From Amoebidium appalachense (taxonomy: Eukaryota; Ichthyosporea), in NCBI GenBank assembly GCA_963693365.1, contig CAVNZM010000007.1:8804001-8868000 (forward strand): a stretch of 64,000 nt of DNA, in the 5' to 3' direction. Shown one piece after another: positions 25,645 to 36,240 of this stretch. The notes under the pieces are model-generated. The model saw only the letters and a program-made list of their open reading frames with translations, did no database searches and had not been told where the DNA came from. Numbering within the stretch: position 1 is the first letter of the stretch; each line of letters begins with the position of its first letter. The translations under genes and the position numbers were made by a program.

Positions 25645-28600
25645 CACCGTGGCCTTCATGGTGCTGGAACCCGAGGGTGTAGTCGAGTACGGCATCCCCA
25701 TTCGATGCCTGCTCCAGCACAACAGTGTGGACTCAGAGATGACCGATGCCCCTACAAAGGAGGACAAAAACGAAGGTCAGAGTTTAAAACCACCCAGTGG
25801 CACCACACCCACCCACCCACCCCAGCACACACCCACAGACACACACGTGCATACACACACAACCGCACCCACAACCACACACCCACCGCCCACACCACTG
25901 CATTCACACAACCCACCCCAACCACTCCCACACACTCCCTTCCTTGCAAAATGCGTGCACCAACAACACCTCGCACCTGGTTTGAACATGATAGACATAC
26001 TAATTGTTCCACCCCCTCCCCCCGGCCCTTTTGCTGCCACATACACCACATCACATGACCTCTCCCACACATACCGAAGCTTTGTCTGTCCTATCCTCAC
26101 ACATGCAACACCCCACCCCACTTCCATTGCTGTGTACAACTACACACACACACACACACTCCTCCGGGATTTTGTTGTTGCACATGTAACGCTGCTAGAC
26201 ACAAAGGAAGAAAACTTACAAACACTCACTCAGGGCATGCTAGGCTCTATTTTCCCCGCGTCCATGGGACTAACACTCGGTGGTTCACCCCAGGGGAGTA
26301 ACCAGCTTGTGTACTGGACCCCGGAGCTGACACAGCAAGTGAACGAGCGCCTGGACCTATCAGCGCCCACCTGCACAACAACAAGTCAGTTTCCACCCGC
26401 CCCACCCGAGCCCCAACCAGATGCTTCTACACTTACATCTGACGGCACCACCTTAAATGATACTAATAGCCCAATGATTAGCCCTAACTTATATGATAAC
26501 GCTGCTTCTGCCAGTAATTATATGTCGGTAGATACATCTCCCTCCTCTCCTTTTCACACAAGGGATGATGATACTATTATGCTTAGTTACACCGACCATA
26601 GCCCAGATAGCGATAGTAGTGTACAAAAAATGTACATAGATCGCGCAGTAACAGGTATACATACCTCTCCTTTGTCAAATTCAGCATTCATAGGCCTCTC
26701 TAGTGCCTTTCTCAGTGATGATAGTGACTCTGACACCCATGGTGAAGCAGGCACGTTGCCGCCACCCAACACCGCAGTGGCCTCCCCACCTGTACAGGCC
26801 CGGTTCGGTGAGAAACTAAATAAAAGCCAGGTAAATCAAATACAAACCATTATTGCCCGCTATCCCGATGTGTTCACCGTACGTGTTGCAAGTATGGAAA
26901 AACTGGGTATAAGGCATTATGTTGATGTTGGTGGGCATCCACCCATTGCAAGCAAACCCTATCGCACTTCGCACGCAGAAAGAGAAGTGATTCGAAAAGA
27001 GATAGAAGAAATGCTACGCATAGATGCAATAGAGGTGAGTAAGAGCCCGTGGGCGAGCCCAGTGGTTATTGTACCAAAGAAGGGAACAACCAAGTTGCGT
27101 TTCTGCGTAGATTACAGACGTATAAATGCCGTGTCTAAAAAAGATGCGTACCCCCTCCCCTCTATTTCTGATGCACTTGATTCGTTTGCTGGTTGCCAAT
27201 ATTATTCTTTTCTCGACTTAGCGCATGGCTTTTGGCTAATTAAAATGGCCGAAGAGTCAAAGGAAATCACCGCCTTCATCACACACCAAGGTTTGTATCA
27301 ATTTAAAATAATGCCCTTTGGTTTAAGTAACAGCCCAGCAACGTTTCAAAAAGTTGTAAATCAGATTTTGAACGGCACGCATGCATACGCACGTGCTTAT
27401 CTAGACGACATAGCTATTTTTCCAAAAACATGGGAGGAGCATCTAGAGCATGTAGACGACGTTTTACGCAGACTAAACCAGGCAGGTGCATGTGTGAATC
27501 TATCTAAATGTACATTTGCCACACACAGTGCAACTTACCTAGGCCACATAGTCTCGGTTGACGGCATTTCAGTCGACCAATCAAAAATAGAGAAAGTCCA
27601 GACCTGGCCTATACCGCGAAATATTAGCGAATTACGCTCTTTTCTTGGCTTGTGCTCATACTACCGTCGTTTTGTCCCCCAGTTTAGTGCGATAACTGCC
27701 CCCCTCCGGAAACTACAACAAGGAGATGCAGAGTGGCAGTGGGGAGAAGCACAGCAACAAGCATTTGAAGAGTTAAAGGGTAAGCTGGTGTCTGCGCTCA
27801 TATGCGCACACCCCCGCTTTGATAGAGAATTTATCTTACACACAGACGCGAGCTACGCAGGATTAGGTGCAGTTTTGGAACAAGGAGGAGATGAAGGGTT
27901 GCTACATGTGATTGCATATGCAAGCAGAAGTTTGCATGCAGCCGAGAAAAATTATGCAGTCACAGAGCTCGAATGTCTTGCTCTCGTTTGGGCCACAGAA
28001 CACTTTCGCCCCTATCTTTACGGTTCACATTTTAAAGTTATATGTGACCACACTGCCTTGAAAGCATTACTCACAAAAGAACTACCTAACCCAAGGTTAC
28101 AAAGATGGGCACTGAAATTACAGGCGATGGATTTTACAATTATACCTCGCCCCGGCGTCCAGCACACGAATGCAGATGCTCTTTCCCGCCTTCCAGCTAT
28201 CTCTACCCCCAAGGCGAGTGCGGTAGAGGATGGCTTTAACACTGTTAACTTGCACGTGGCCACCATAAAACGTCAGGAGCCGTTTTTCCTAGAGGGGGAA
28301 ACACGTCAGAATACTCCACAAGTTAACAGCATGCCTGTTGCGCCCAGCATGAGAACACTAGCCCCGGCCCCCGATCTAGCCCCGCAAGTGGCGTTGATGG
28401 CTAGGGAGGGATTGCGTAGTCGTTCAACAAAGGGAAGGACGGAAGCTCGAATGATAACAGATATAAACACAACACCTACAGCCTACACACACACACAACA
28501 CAAAACAAAACGACAAAAACTAGACACAGACACAACCTCACTCACACAAAACACACCACACACAGACACAACAAGTACAACAGCGTCACACACGAAAGAT

Positions 28601-29326
28601 ACACCTACCATCACGGCCACACAGCAAGACGAAACGGCAGCAACAGACACCGGCAGCGCATTCAGCGATACGCACGCGCAGCCACCACTGCCACACACAG
28701 TCACTGTGACCGAGCCACAAGCCACAGAACCTCAGTTACCGGCCCCCACCACAGACAAACTCACATGGGTAGAACCACGGTTCCGACAAATAACACCTGA
28801 GGAGGTAAGAGCTTATCAGAATTCTGATGAACGGTGTAAAGCAATAATTGACTATGTGCTATATAAAATTATACCTTCGAATGATAAATACTACAGAGAG
28901 ATATTACTTTGCAAAGACGCATACACAGTGTACGATGGTATTCTATATAAAGTGTACACGCCACAAAGCCGAAAAGACCCCAAAGACACACTCAGACATG
29001 CACTGTATGTTCCCTACGGCCTGAAATTTCAAACGTTTACTGCTTGCCACGAAGACCTCTCTGCAGGTCACTACGGATTTAGCAAAACATATCTAAAAGC
29101 GCGCACGCAGTATTTTTGGCCCGACATGTATCATCATGATGCTGACATACTTGCATGGTGCAGAGCATGTAAAATTTGCGCAACACGGAAGAAAAAAGAT
29201 CTTTCCGCCTCTCTTTCCTTACTACCCAACGTTCCGCATACCTCTTCCCACTTACTGCTGTTGTGTCAATCGGCGGTGACCAATCGGAAGATTTCATTAG
29301 CTACTCGACTTGCAGGAAAAAGTTAG
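25571..29326 (+). CDS. Gypsy Pol: reverse transcriptase, RNase H, start of integrase
   Basis: ORF of 1251 codons in +1 frame relative to Gag, overlapping it, so expression by +1 frameshifting is plausible. Residues 1-410 are Pro/Thr-rich, and I cannot find a clear DTG/DSG protease motif. RT follows (WASPVVIVPKK, KLRFCVDYRRIN, FLDLAHGFW, catalytic YLDD at about 610-613, LGHIVS). RNase H follows (LHTDASYAGLGAVLEQ, YAVTELECLALVWA). An integrase zinc domain appears near 29050-29180 (HEDLSAGHYGF, CRACKIC). After about 29195 the sequence loses similarity and stops at 29326, so the first two catalytic Asp of integrase are absent from this copy. Confidence 0.85.
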   Translation: MHSPHPLPASPRPERKHATNYSYFDTVAFMVLEPEGVVEYGIPIRCLLQHNSVDSEMTDAPTKEDKNEGQSLKPPSGTTPTHPPQHTPTDTHVHTHTTAPTTTHPPPTPLHSHNPPQPLPHTPFLAKCVHQQHLAPGLNMIDILIVPPPPPGPFAATYTTSHDLSHTYRSFVCPILTHATPHPTSIAVYNYTHTHTLLRDFVVAHVTLLDTKEENLQTLTQGMLGSIFPASMGLTLGGSPQGSNQLVYWTPELTQQVNERLDLSAPTCTTTSQFPPAPPEPQPDASTLTSDGTTLNDTNSPMISPNLYDNAASASNYMSVDTSPSSPFHTRDDDTIMLSYTDHSPDSDSSVQKMYIDRAVTGIHTSPLSNSAFIGLSSAFLSDDSDSDTHGEAGTLPPPNTAVASPPVQARFGEKLNKSQVNQIQTIIARYPDVFTVRVASMEKLGIRHYVDVGGHPPIASKPYRTSHAEREVIRKEIEEMLRIDAIEVSKSPWASPVVIVPKKGTTKLRFCVDYRRINAVSKKDAYPLPSISDALDSFAGCQYYSFLDLAHGFWLIKMAEESKEITAFITHQGLYQFKIMPFGLSNSPATFQKVVNQILNGTHAYARAYLDDIAIFPKTWEEHLEHVDDVLRRLNQAGACVNLSKCTFATHSATYLGHIVSVDGISVDQSKIEKVQTWPIPRNISELRSFLGLCSYYRRFVPQFSAITAPLRKLQQGDAEWQWGEAQQQAFEELKGKLVSALICAHPRFDREFILHTDASYAGLGAVLEQGGDEGLLHVIAYASRSLHAAEKNYAVTELECLALVWATEHFRPYLYGSHFKVICDHTALKALLTKELPNPRLQRWALKLQAMDFTIIPRPGVQHTNADALSRLPAISTPKASAVEDGFNTVNLHVATIKRQEPFFLEGETRQNTPQVNSMPVAPSMRTLAPAPDLAPQVALMAREGLRSRSTKGRTEARMITDINTTPTAYTHTQHKTKRQKLDTDTTSLTQNTPHTDTTSTTASHTKDTPTITATQQDETAATDTGSAFSDTHAQPPLPHTVTVTEPQATEPQLPAPTTDKLTWVEPRFRQITPEEVRAYQNSDERCKAIIDYVLYKIIPSNDKYYREILLCKDAYTVYDGILYKVYTPQSRKDPKDTLRHALYVPYGLKFQTFTACHEDLSAGHYGFSKTYLKARTQYFWPDMYHHDADILAWCRACKICATRKKKDLSASLSLLPNVPHTSSHLLLLCQSAVTNRKISLATRLAGKS

Positions 29327-29349
29327 CCCATATGTTGTAAAACTTTGCG

Positions 29350-29450
29350 AGGCTTTTTTTTCTTTTTTTTCTTTTTTATTTTTTTTTATTTTTTTATTTT
29401 TTTATTTTTTATTTCACACACACACACTGTGTGTGTGTGTCCCCCCCTCC
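29350..29450. repeat. T-rich/(CA)/(GT)/C tract replacing integrase core
   Basis: T runs at about 29357-29412, then CACACACACACACTGTGTGTGTGTGT (a short inverted repeat) and C6. It lies where the integrase catalytic core should be. Confidence 0.7.
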
Positions 29451-29489
29451 CCGTGCCAAGAAAGCACTCTGAACCGTTTTTATTTTTCC

Positions 29490-30238
29490 ATAAGCTCACA
29501 CCTGCACACTATCACGATGCGAATGGATTGTGTGAACGATTAAATAGAGATCTACGAAACAATCTGTCTATGTTCACGCTTGATTATCTACGTTCTTGGG
29601 ATTTATTTGTACCTTATTTTCTTCTGGCATGCCGAACCACTGTGTGCTCCAGCACAGGATACACACCGGCAGAGCTATTGTATGGAAGAATGCTACAACT
29701 GCCTTATAATCGTTTGATTAATACACCCGACACCGTCCCTGCCTCCCAAAATGAGTATTATTTGGAGCTATTAGATAAACTGCGTTTCGCACATGCAACA
29801 GCCTCTGATTTGTCACGTACTGAAAGACAAAAACAAGTAGCTAAACGTAACGAACGTGCAAAAACACGCAGTTGGGACACAGGTGACAAGGTATGGCTGT
29901 ACACACCGCAAAAGAAAAAGGGTGTGTCGACAAAGCTTTTGCACTGCTGGCATGGGCCATACACCATACGTAAAAAGGCTACAAACTCCACTTACTACTT
30001 AGTGAATGCACGAGGATGGAAAGTGAAAGCCCCTGTGCACGTCACCCGGCTCAAGCCCTATCACAATCCCAACGTACGGCCCACTGATAAAATCCCTATG
30101 CCAATCACAGATGCTATCGATTCCGACCTGCCACCTCCACGTGATGCAACACCCATCGAAGTTACTGGACAAGTGACAACGAAAGATGGTAGGTTCTGGC
30201 GTATAAAATGGTCTGATGGCAGAGAGAATTGGGATTAA
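29490..30238 (+). pseudogene. Gypsy integrase C-terminal part
   Basis: Resumes in an integrase frame with LTPAHYHDANGLCERLNR, containing the catalytic Glu region, then SSTGYTPAELLYGR and a C-terminal domain (KVWLYTPQKKKG, HCWHGPYTIRKK, VHVTRLKPYHNP). The last 30 residues (GRFWRIKWSDGRENWD) resemble the end of a chromodomain, as in chromoviruses; that is an inference. TAA stop at 30236-30238. It is separated from the rest of Pol by about 0.2 kb of T-rich and simple-repeat DNA. Confidence 0.7.
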
Positions 30239-30454
30239 GAACACAATTTAGGTGAATCACTATCCAACATAGCTAAACTTACTACTACTGCTTCCATGGT
30301 CCCGATACCTACGTTCGACTATGCTTTCCATCAGCCTGCGAAAACTGAAACGATTGGATTACCCAAAATTTAGGTCTACCAATCACTCGACCGGCAAAAT
30401 ACCATGTTTGAGATGCACCAATCAGACCACCAAGTATGACGGGGACGTCATACC

Positions 30455-30466
30455 TCAGCAGGGGGT
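30455..30466 (+). promoter_or_regulatory. Candidate polypurine tract of gypsy element
   Basis: CAGCAGGGGGT directly precedes the 3' LTR. It is short and contains two pyrimidines, so this assignment rests mainly on position. Confidence 0.4.
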
Positions 30467-31446
30467 CGAAAGGAAGGCATCCTTGTACACTGATTTGATT
30501 GGCCAGATCCTGGATCAATAAGTTGAAATAAACACGGCCGTATGTCCGTGCAATGTACTCTGATCATGTCTTATAACCACGTGTCTGGAGACCATGGGAA
30601 ACTCCCATGAACCATCTATCTTACCAGAAGCATGCAAAAGATTACGAAGATTTATTCCCGTTATTAGTGTAACACATATTTGCTAACATATTACGTCTGA
30701 AAACAATGAACATATGTATACGCGTGCACCTGTACGCGAAAGGCAATCTAATTATGGAATGTTGTGATTGAGTGTGAGCGAATGAGCAATCAATAGACTT
30801 AGCTATATATGGCGAAAAGCCATGAGCCAAGAGCCACGAGCCGATTGCCATGAGGCTTGTACTTATATTCTTACAGAGAGATGAAATCGATTAACAGAAG
30901 TGTGTAAATAATTAACAATGATATAAGGCTGATATATATCTGTCATTCTAGAGAAATATGTAGTAACTTGTAATGTAAATATGCCCTGTACGTACTGTCT
31001 CTATATGATAAGTAGCTGTGAGCCGGATCCACTCATAAGGTCTTATAGGATGACATCATAGTGAGCAAAGAATAGATCGAATAGATTGATTGGTTAGATC
31101 TGTAGCCGCGCACTTTGTACATAGATGTCGGAACTCTTTTAACATAATATTTAGTGTAGCCAAGAGCGCTAGAAAGTATAAAAGGTAGTTAGAATTCGTT
31201 AGTTAGAGGGGGTCTTTCCCCTTCTTAGCACATGGTCACAACTAAGGGAAATAACACGCATAGAATAGGCATTGCTTGTCTATGGTCATCGCTATTGCCT
31301 GTAGGCCATCGTATTGATACAGTCACGTACAGTTCCCTCGTCACATCTACATTACGGCCAGGTTGCCACAGCTTATGAGCATCAATAAACGTCCAAGTAT
31401 TCATAAATTGCCATACTTAGTGTGTAACAGACCGCCGTCCTCAACG
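30467..31446 (+). repeat. Gypsy 3' LTR (980 bp)
   Basis: Uninterrupted LTR copy. It shows the pre-insertion state of the hAT target (ccacgagccg near 30833). The TATA box is at about 31178 and AATAAA at about 31385. It ends at 31446 and is followed by the CTTC duplication and LINE coding sequence. Confidence 0.85.
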
Positions 31447-32110
31447 CTTCATCGACCTTAAGAACGCCTACGACAGTAACCCACTCAGTGGTTTGTTATG
31501 GCATAAGCTGGCTATGCGGGGCTTACCAGCCCCCTTTGGCCGTCTTCTGCAAGCCCTGTTCGATACCACTCGCGGACGAGCGGCGGTCAATGGAACATTA
31601 ACGCCCGGTTTTTCTCGTTCTCGGGGTCTTCTGCAGGGGTCCCTCCTGAGTCCGTTGTTGTTTGACGTTTTCATCGACGATTTAGCCTGCGCCCTCGAAC
31701 CTTTTGACCAACTGCATACCCGCCGTGTACCGGGTCTCCTTTTTGCGGATGATATTGTTCTTTGTTCCTTAACCGAAGACGTCATGCACCAGATGCTTCG
31801 TCAGGTGGATCAATGGTGCCCCGAGAATCTCATCACAGTCGGAATTGCAAAGTGTGCTACTTTTTCGAAAAACGCTTCCTTTCGATTGGCCAGTCGGTCT
31901 TCCTATTCCTGTTCAGAGCACATATGACTATATAGGAATAATTCCTTTCAAAGTTTACTGCACGGGGTATTGATTTCCGCGCCAAGCTCCTCACGGCACG
32001 GATCGCTCGTGCGAAGGGTAAGCTTCACATCGTGTCAAATATGTTTCAACGGGAGTCTGTGATCCATCCTGTGAACCTTCTTCTCTACTATACTACATAT
32101 GGGGGCGCGG
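31447..32110 (+). mobile_element. LINE reverse-transcriptase fragment, 3' part
   Basis: Encodes FIDLKNAYDS (motif A), RGLLQGSLLSPLLFDVFIDDL (motif B region) and LLFADDIVL (motif C, FADD), all typical of non-LTR retrotransposon RT. The open frame runs to about 31927; recognisable thumb-like sequence (FRAKLLTARIARAKGKLH) continues in another frame to about 32100. It is the continuation of 21131-21391. No endonuclease or second ORF is visible. Confidence 0.8.
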
Positions 32111-32123
32111 CACCCCGTGGATG

Positions 32124-32131
32124 TGACGTCA
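32124..32131. promoter_or_regulatory. CRE-like palindrome upstream of the 304-codon ORF
   Basis: TGACGTCA, a perfect CRE core, 178 nt before the ATG at 32302 and directly before a CAGGTAAAG that could be a splice donor. Confidence 0.35.
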
Positions 32132-32301
32132 CAGGTAAAGACTTGTTGTGTACAATTGGCCGGAAGCGCACCAGCCCTGAGCACCCTGCATACATAAACA
32201 GCCGCCGGCAGCAACATCACACCAACCAACCATGAGCCATACATACACTGTCGAGGTGCACACCACAGTTACGTTCACCACACCCCCCAAGCAACTGCAA
32301 A

Positions 32302-33216
32302 ATGGTCAAGCCAACCCTGCTGCGTCAAAAGACTGGTCTGTCCACCATCAAAAGGCGCAGCACCGCCGCGGCAAGCAGTGGCAAAGAAAACAGCACCAGC
32401 AGCATTGAGGGGGGCAAGGTGGTACTGTACAGGGATGTGTTCCTCAACGGCGTGGGCAAGGCCACCATGGGTGCGCCCTGGGTCATGAACGACGTGCTGG
32501 TGGTGCAGCTGTACAACCTGCCCAACATCAACATCAACGGGCAGATGTTGATTGAACTGGGCACCCACCTGTCTGCCTACGGCAAGACCACCATCAAGAT
32601 CAAGTCCCAGCGCCACCCCGAGCCCTTTGAGGTTGCCTACGCCACCGACCTGTGGCCCTACGTGTGCAGCATGACCAAGGACGTGCTGTGGCAGCACCAA
32701 GACCACGAGATGCTCAAGGGGGTGGACCTGGACACCGTCGCCGTCAAGACCAGCAGCAGCCTGTGGAGCAAGCACAACCCCAACCTGTACGAGGTGCTGG
32801 GGGCCGATCCCGTCAGCAAGGAGGATATGGCAGGGGCCCTGGGCGACACGTACTTCAACGTGACCGCGGAGCTCCCCAACCCCCTCGGCCGCAACGCCTG
32901 CCTCTTCAAGCTGGGCAACAACGCTGCATCTGTGGATGAGTTTATGGAGTTTATGAACTCCCAGCGTGCCAAGTGCCGCGAGGTCACCGCATGGGTGTCT
33001 GTGGCAGCCACCAGCATTATCTACAACAAGAAGAACAACAACGTGCGCACCAAGCTCATGGCACGCAAGGTCCAGGTGTTTGATCTAGATGGTCTGATGG
33101 AGGTGGTTGATAGCGAGGGGGAGGGGGAGGGGGAGGGGGTGGGGGGTGATGTGATGGCTAAGCGTGCTGGCACGCCCATGCCCGGTGATGACAAGGCCAA
33201 AATGCTCAGGATGTAG
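32302..33216 (+). CDS. Unrecognised intronless 304-aa protein
   Basis: I do not recognise this protein. The ORF is G/C-rich with strong codon-position bias, unlike its neighbours. It starts MVKPTLLRQKTGLSTIKRR (basic), has an alternating hydrophobic middle (WVMNDVLVVQLYNLPNI, FEVAYATDLWPYV), a KKNNNVRTKLMARKVQVFDL segment, an acidic EGEGEGEG stretch, and a basic end. An upstream ATG at 32232 opens a different frame (MSHTYTVEVHTTVTFTTPP) that overlaps the start. An AATAAA at 33278-33283 lies 62 nt past the stop. No signal peptide or membrane segment is evident. It sits between a LINE tail and simple repeats, so it may be a captured or element-encoded gene; this is inference only. Confidence 0.6.
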   Translation: MVKPTLLRQKTGLSTIKRRSTAAASSGKENSTSSIEGGKVVLYRDVFLNGVGKATMGAPWVMNDVLVVQLYNLPNININGQMLIELGTHLSAYGKTTIKIKSQRHPEPFEVAYATDLWPYVCSMTKDVLWQHQDHEMLKGVDLDTVAVKTSSSLWSKHNPNLYEVLGADPVSKEDMAGALGDTYFNVTAELPNPLGRNACLFKLGNNAASVDEFMEFMNSQRAKCREVTAWVSVAATSIIYNKKNNNVRTKLMARKVQVFDLDGLMEVVDSEGEGEGEGVGGDVMAKRAGTPMPGDDKAKMLRM

Positions 33217-33344
33217 GATTGCATTGTTCTCTTTATTACGGTGCACCACGTGCCAGCTACCAGACCGGCCATAAGTGAATAAACGTGCAAGACATTGCGC
33301 ACACACACAACCGAAACACGCTTGCAATTTGTACTGCCGGCGAC

Positions 33345-33400
33345 TGTGAGCCACGGATCCGCTGAAATTCAATGTGAGCCACGGATCCGCTGAAATTCAA
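33345..33400. repeat. 28-bp perfect tandem duplication
   Basis: Two identical copies of a 28-bp unit starting TGTGAGCCACGGATCCGCTG, just downstream of the polyA signal of the 304-codon ORF. Confidence 0.9.
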
Positions 33401-33699
33401 TGTGTTGGCAATAAAACCTCCGAATTCCTTTTAAAGTTCCCGTGCACGAATGAGATCATGGCACTATGAATGAAAGTTTATTGAACCCCCCTTCAAATGC
33501 AAGTTTGACGACGTCTACCAAGTGGTTGTTGCAGAGCCACCCGGCCCACAGTGTACTCTTTTTTTCTTGGATCTTTTCGTAAAAAAAATAGAAGTTTATT
33601 TTTACGGCTGGTTTTCTTTGTAAAAGAAGAAAAAACGTGGAAATAAAGGGCTCTGCCCAATTATTATATTATACCTTCGCAACCACTGTGTCTAAGACA

Positions 33700-33747
33700 C
33701 ATGCACACACACACACACAACACACACACACACACACGCACACACAT

Positions 33748-33780
<33 letters not shown>

Positions 33781-33850
33781 CACACATGCACACATGCACA
33801 CACACACACACACGTGCACACATGCACACACACACACACACATGCACACA
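33700..33850. repeat. (CA)n microsatellite
   Basis: Interrupted (CA)n with recurring ATGCACACATGCAC units. The surrounding 33.4-34.45 kb shows no supported gene. Confidence 0.9.
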
Positions 33851-34458
33851 TCCATTTTTGCTTAACAAAGCTGCCAAGAAAGCAACTATGGACAGTGTGC
33901 AGATGCATGTGCCGAAAACTGAGGCCCCTTGATCTGTGTTCCCCAGTTTTGTGGAGTTTATTGCATACTGTAACGGTGCTCAATTTGTATAAATCCGATC
34001 TGCCAGCGGGCTGACGTTTTGTCATGAACTATACGTCTACTTCATGTCTACTTCATTCCGTATCTGTGCAGACAGCATGGCAGAGTAGCTCCATTACCAT
34101 CTTTACCATAAAAAAGAACAGGAAACCACTCCCCCCCCCCCCCCCCTTTATCCCCTTTATCAAAAAAGCTTGGGTGCGGTATGAACCAATCGCAGCGGCT
34201 GTGGATAAAGGTGATAAATGCTTTCTTGGGATATTTGGATATTATTATTCTGTGTCCCTGGTGCCCATGGACGCTGCGCTGCTGGGACTGGCCGACAAGT
34301 TGCATGCCCATACTTCTCAGGGTGTTCCCTCTGTTGGCTGTTTGCATTTGTCAACTATACACGCAACATCAGATCACCAGGCATAGATTCCCTTTTTTTG
34401 TTGGAACAGAAAACGTGATACAATTGTACCGGTACGCAGGGTCGATCGATTGAGATAT

Positions 34459-34466
34459 GTATATAT
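34459..34466. repeat. Target-site duplication of P element, left
   Basis: GTATATAT, identical to 40720-40727 and directly outside the inverted repeat. P elements duplicate 8 bp on insertion. Confidence 0.8.
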
Positions 34467-34502
34467 CAAGGCCTCCTAAATAGCACACCGGGCCGAGGCA
34501 CG
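34467..34502 (+). repeat. P element left inverted repeat
   Basis: 36 bp, exact reverse complement of 40684-40719. Confidence 0.9.
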
Positions 34503-35257
34503 AGGTCGTCACATATGAGAAGTGACGTCATCAAGAGTAGGGTTAGCTTCCAGCCGAATCCAGCGAAATGATTGGCCAACTGAGGAACGCGCGAAACCCA
34601 GTAAAGGCGATTTCGATTGGATAGAAGATTTTTGACTGCCATTTAGTGATTGGACAATACAGCAAATGGCGGGCTTTTGGTGTTCTTTGTATACTCGGGA
34701 AATTGTGGGGTACCAACATTAAGGATAAGGCAAAACCAACAATATTAGTATCTAGTCTGTTTTAAGGGGATCCCCTTGCTGTGATTTTTGGAAATTCCAC
34801 GCATTCGATTGGATACCGGTTATCCAATCGAAGAGGTTATATTGAATTGAATCTAAAATAAATAGACTTGTTTGGTTAGTCAAGATCCGGTATTACCATT
34901 GGCTGTAGGAATCACGATTTTGGCCGCGGAGACCCACAGTCGTGATTTCGGGGCCGAAAAGTGCCTGTAAATTTTAGTAGCCTATCGAAAGTACATCATA
35001 AATTGGCTTGTATCACACGGTGTCGACGGCAGCCACACACAGGCTTTCCCGCCAAAGTTTGGCGCAGAGAGCTCGGAGAGTTCCCGGCCGAGGACGGCGC
35101 CCTGCCGGCCCGCCCTGCGGCGCCTGGAGCGCCCGGCGGTGGTTGCCTGCACCCCAGGGGGAGCATGGGGGACGCAGGGGAAAAGAAATGACAGTAATAA
35201 AACAGGAACTAGTACACCTCATTTGTTCATCACATCTTTTTTCAAACATGTTCGAAC

Positions 35258-36240
35258 ATGGCGGACAAGAAAGGTAGGAAGAGAGTACAAAAACGCTCAG
35301 ACAATGCTACCAAGCTCACAAAGAAACAGCTACTAAAACTGCTAGCTGAACGCAAGAGAAAGAATAACGTCGAAGAAGAAAACAACACAGACACTAGTGC
35401 AGAGGATACACAACGGGAAACCACACAGGAACAGAGCGAGGTTAGCTCAAACAGTCAGGAAAGCACCCATAGTGAGACCAGCGTTAATACTGGGGGAGGG
35501 GGGGTATCACCCCCTTCCCCCGCCCATAGTAGCCCCAATAGCCCTAGTGTAGGTAAAAGCGAATCGGAGGAAGAATGCACCCCCCCCCTCGCAAAAAGCA
35601 TAGAGCAGAGCTTGAAGCTACAAACACACATGCAAACACACCCACACCCACAACCACACCACGGAACGACCCCGCAGAGGGAGCAGCACAGCATGCTGTC
35701 GAGTTTGAAAATCATAGCGACGATTCCCACTCAGGTAGTGATGGCTATGACAGCAGCAGCGATGCTGAGGATGCGGGCAAGGAAAGCGGTAGCAGTGTTG
35801 GGGGCTACAAGTCCATAGGCTCTAGTGACTATTCAGACGCCGTTCCCCTCAGAGTGATGGTCCGCCTTAGCGAACGTAGGGGTTCTCTGGGGACCGAAAA
35901 TGACCCACCCGCAGCTAGCATCGACCCGGTTGATGCACAAAACGCGAGTGCACAAGAAACAGAAACCACAGCCCCACTATCTATAAATCCGGATGCAACC
36001 ACCAACCCCACCAGCTCACCAACCCGAGGCTTACCCCCTAAAAAACCACGTATGCCACGCACACACCCAGATGAAAGCATAATCGAAGAGGGGCTCAAGT
36101 TTTCTAATGCTGGTGTTGATGGGAAATCGATAAAGCCCATGTACATACTCCAACACGTAGACATTTTCATACAGACCATTTGTGACAACATGCTTTGTAA
36201 ACATTGTCAAAAACCATACACGAGACGACCCGCACATGCG
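35258..36240 (+). CDS. Acidic/Ser-rich protein of the P element, frameshifted
   Basis: Not recognised. The start MADKKGRKRVQKRSDNATK is followed by a basic LTKKQLLKLLAERKRK helix and a long low-complexity Ser/Thr/Glu region. At 35579-35587 a C9 run separates this frame (open to 35818) from the frame that continues with RKKHRAELEATNTHANTP; the composition carries on smoothly, so a one-base change in the C run is likely. The second part is Ser/Asp-rich (SDDSHSGSDGYDSSSD), then PPKKPRMPRTHPDES, and ends in a Cys-rich stretch (CDNMLCKHCQKP). The frame stays open to 36393, but beyond about 36240 it is antisense to the minus-strand gene and may be shadow. A nuclear, disordered regulator is possible but unproven. 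Confidence 0.5.

Larger units (their letters stand above)
21392..31446 (+). mobile_element. Ty3/gypsy LTR retrotransposon inserted in a LINE
   Basis: Full element: 5' LTR 21392-24014 (split by a hAT insertion), PBS at 24015, gag, pol, broken integrase, and 3' LTR 30467-31446. A 4-bp target duplication CTTC flanks it (21388-21391 and 31447-31450). LTR ends read CGAAAGG...TCAACG, not TG...CA. Apart from the insertion and a 10-bp indel the LTRs differ at only a few positions, so it is fairly young. The copy is defective in integrase. Confidence 0.85.

Noticed and set aside
33700-33850. CRISPR-like array from recurring ATGCACACATGCAC units
   Set aside because: It is plain interrupted (CA)n with no unique spacers, in a eukaryotic genome.
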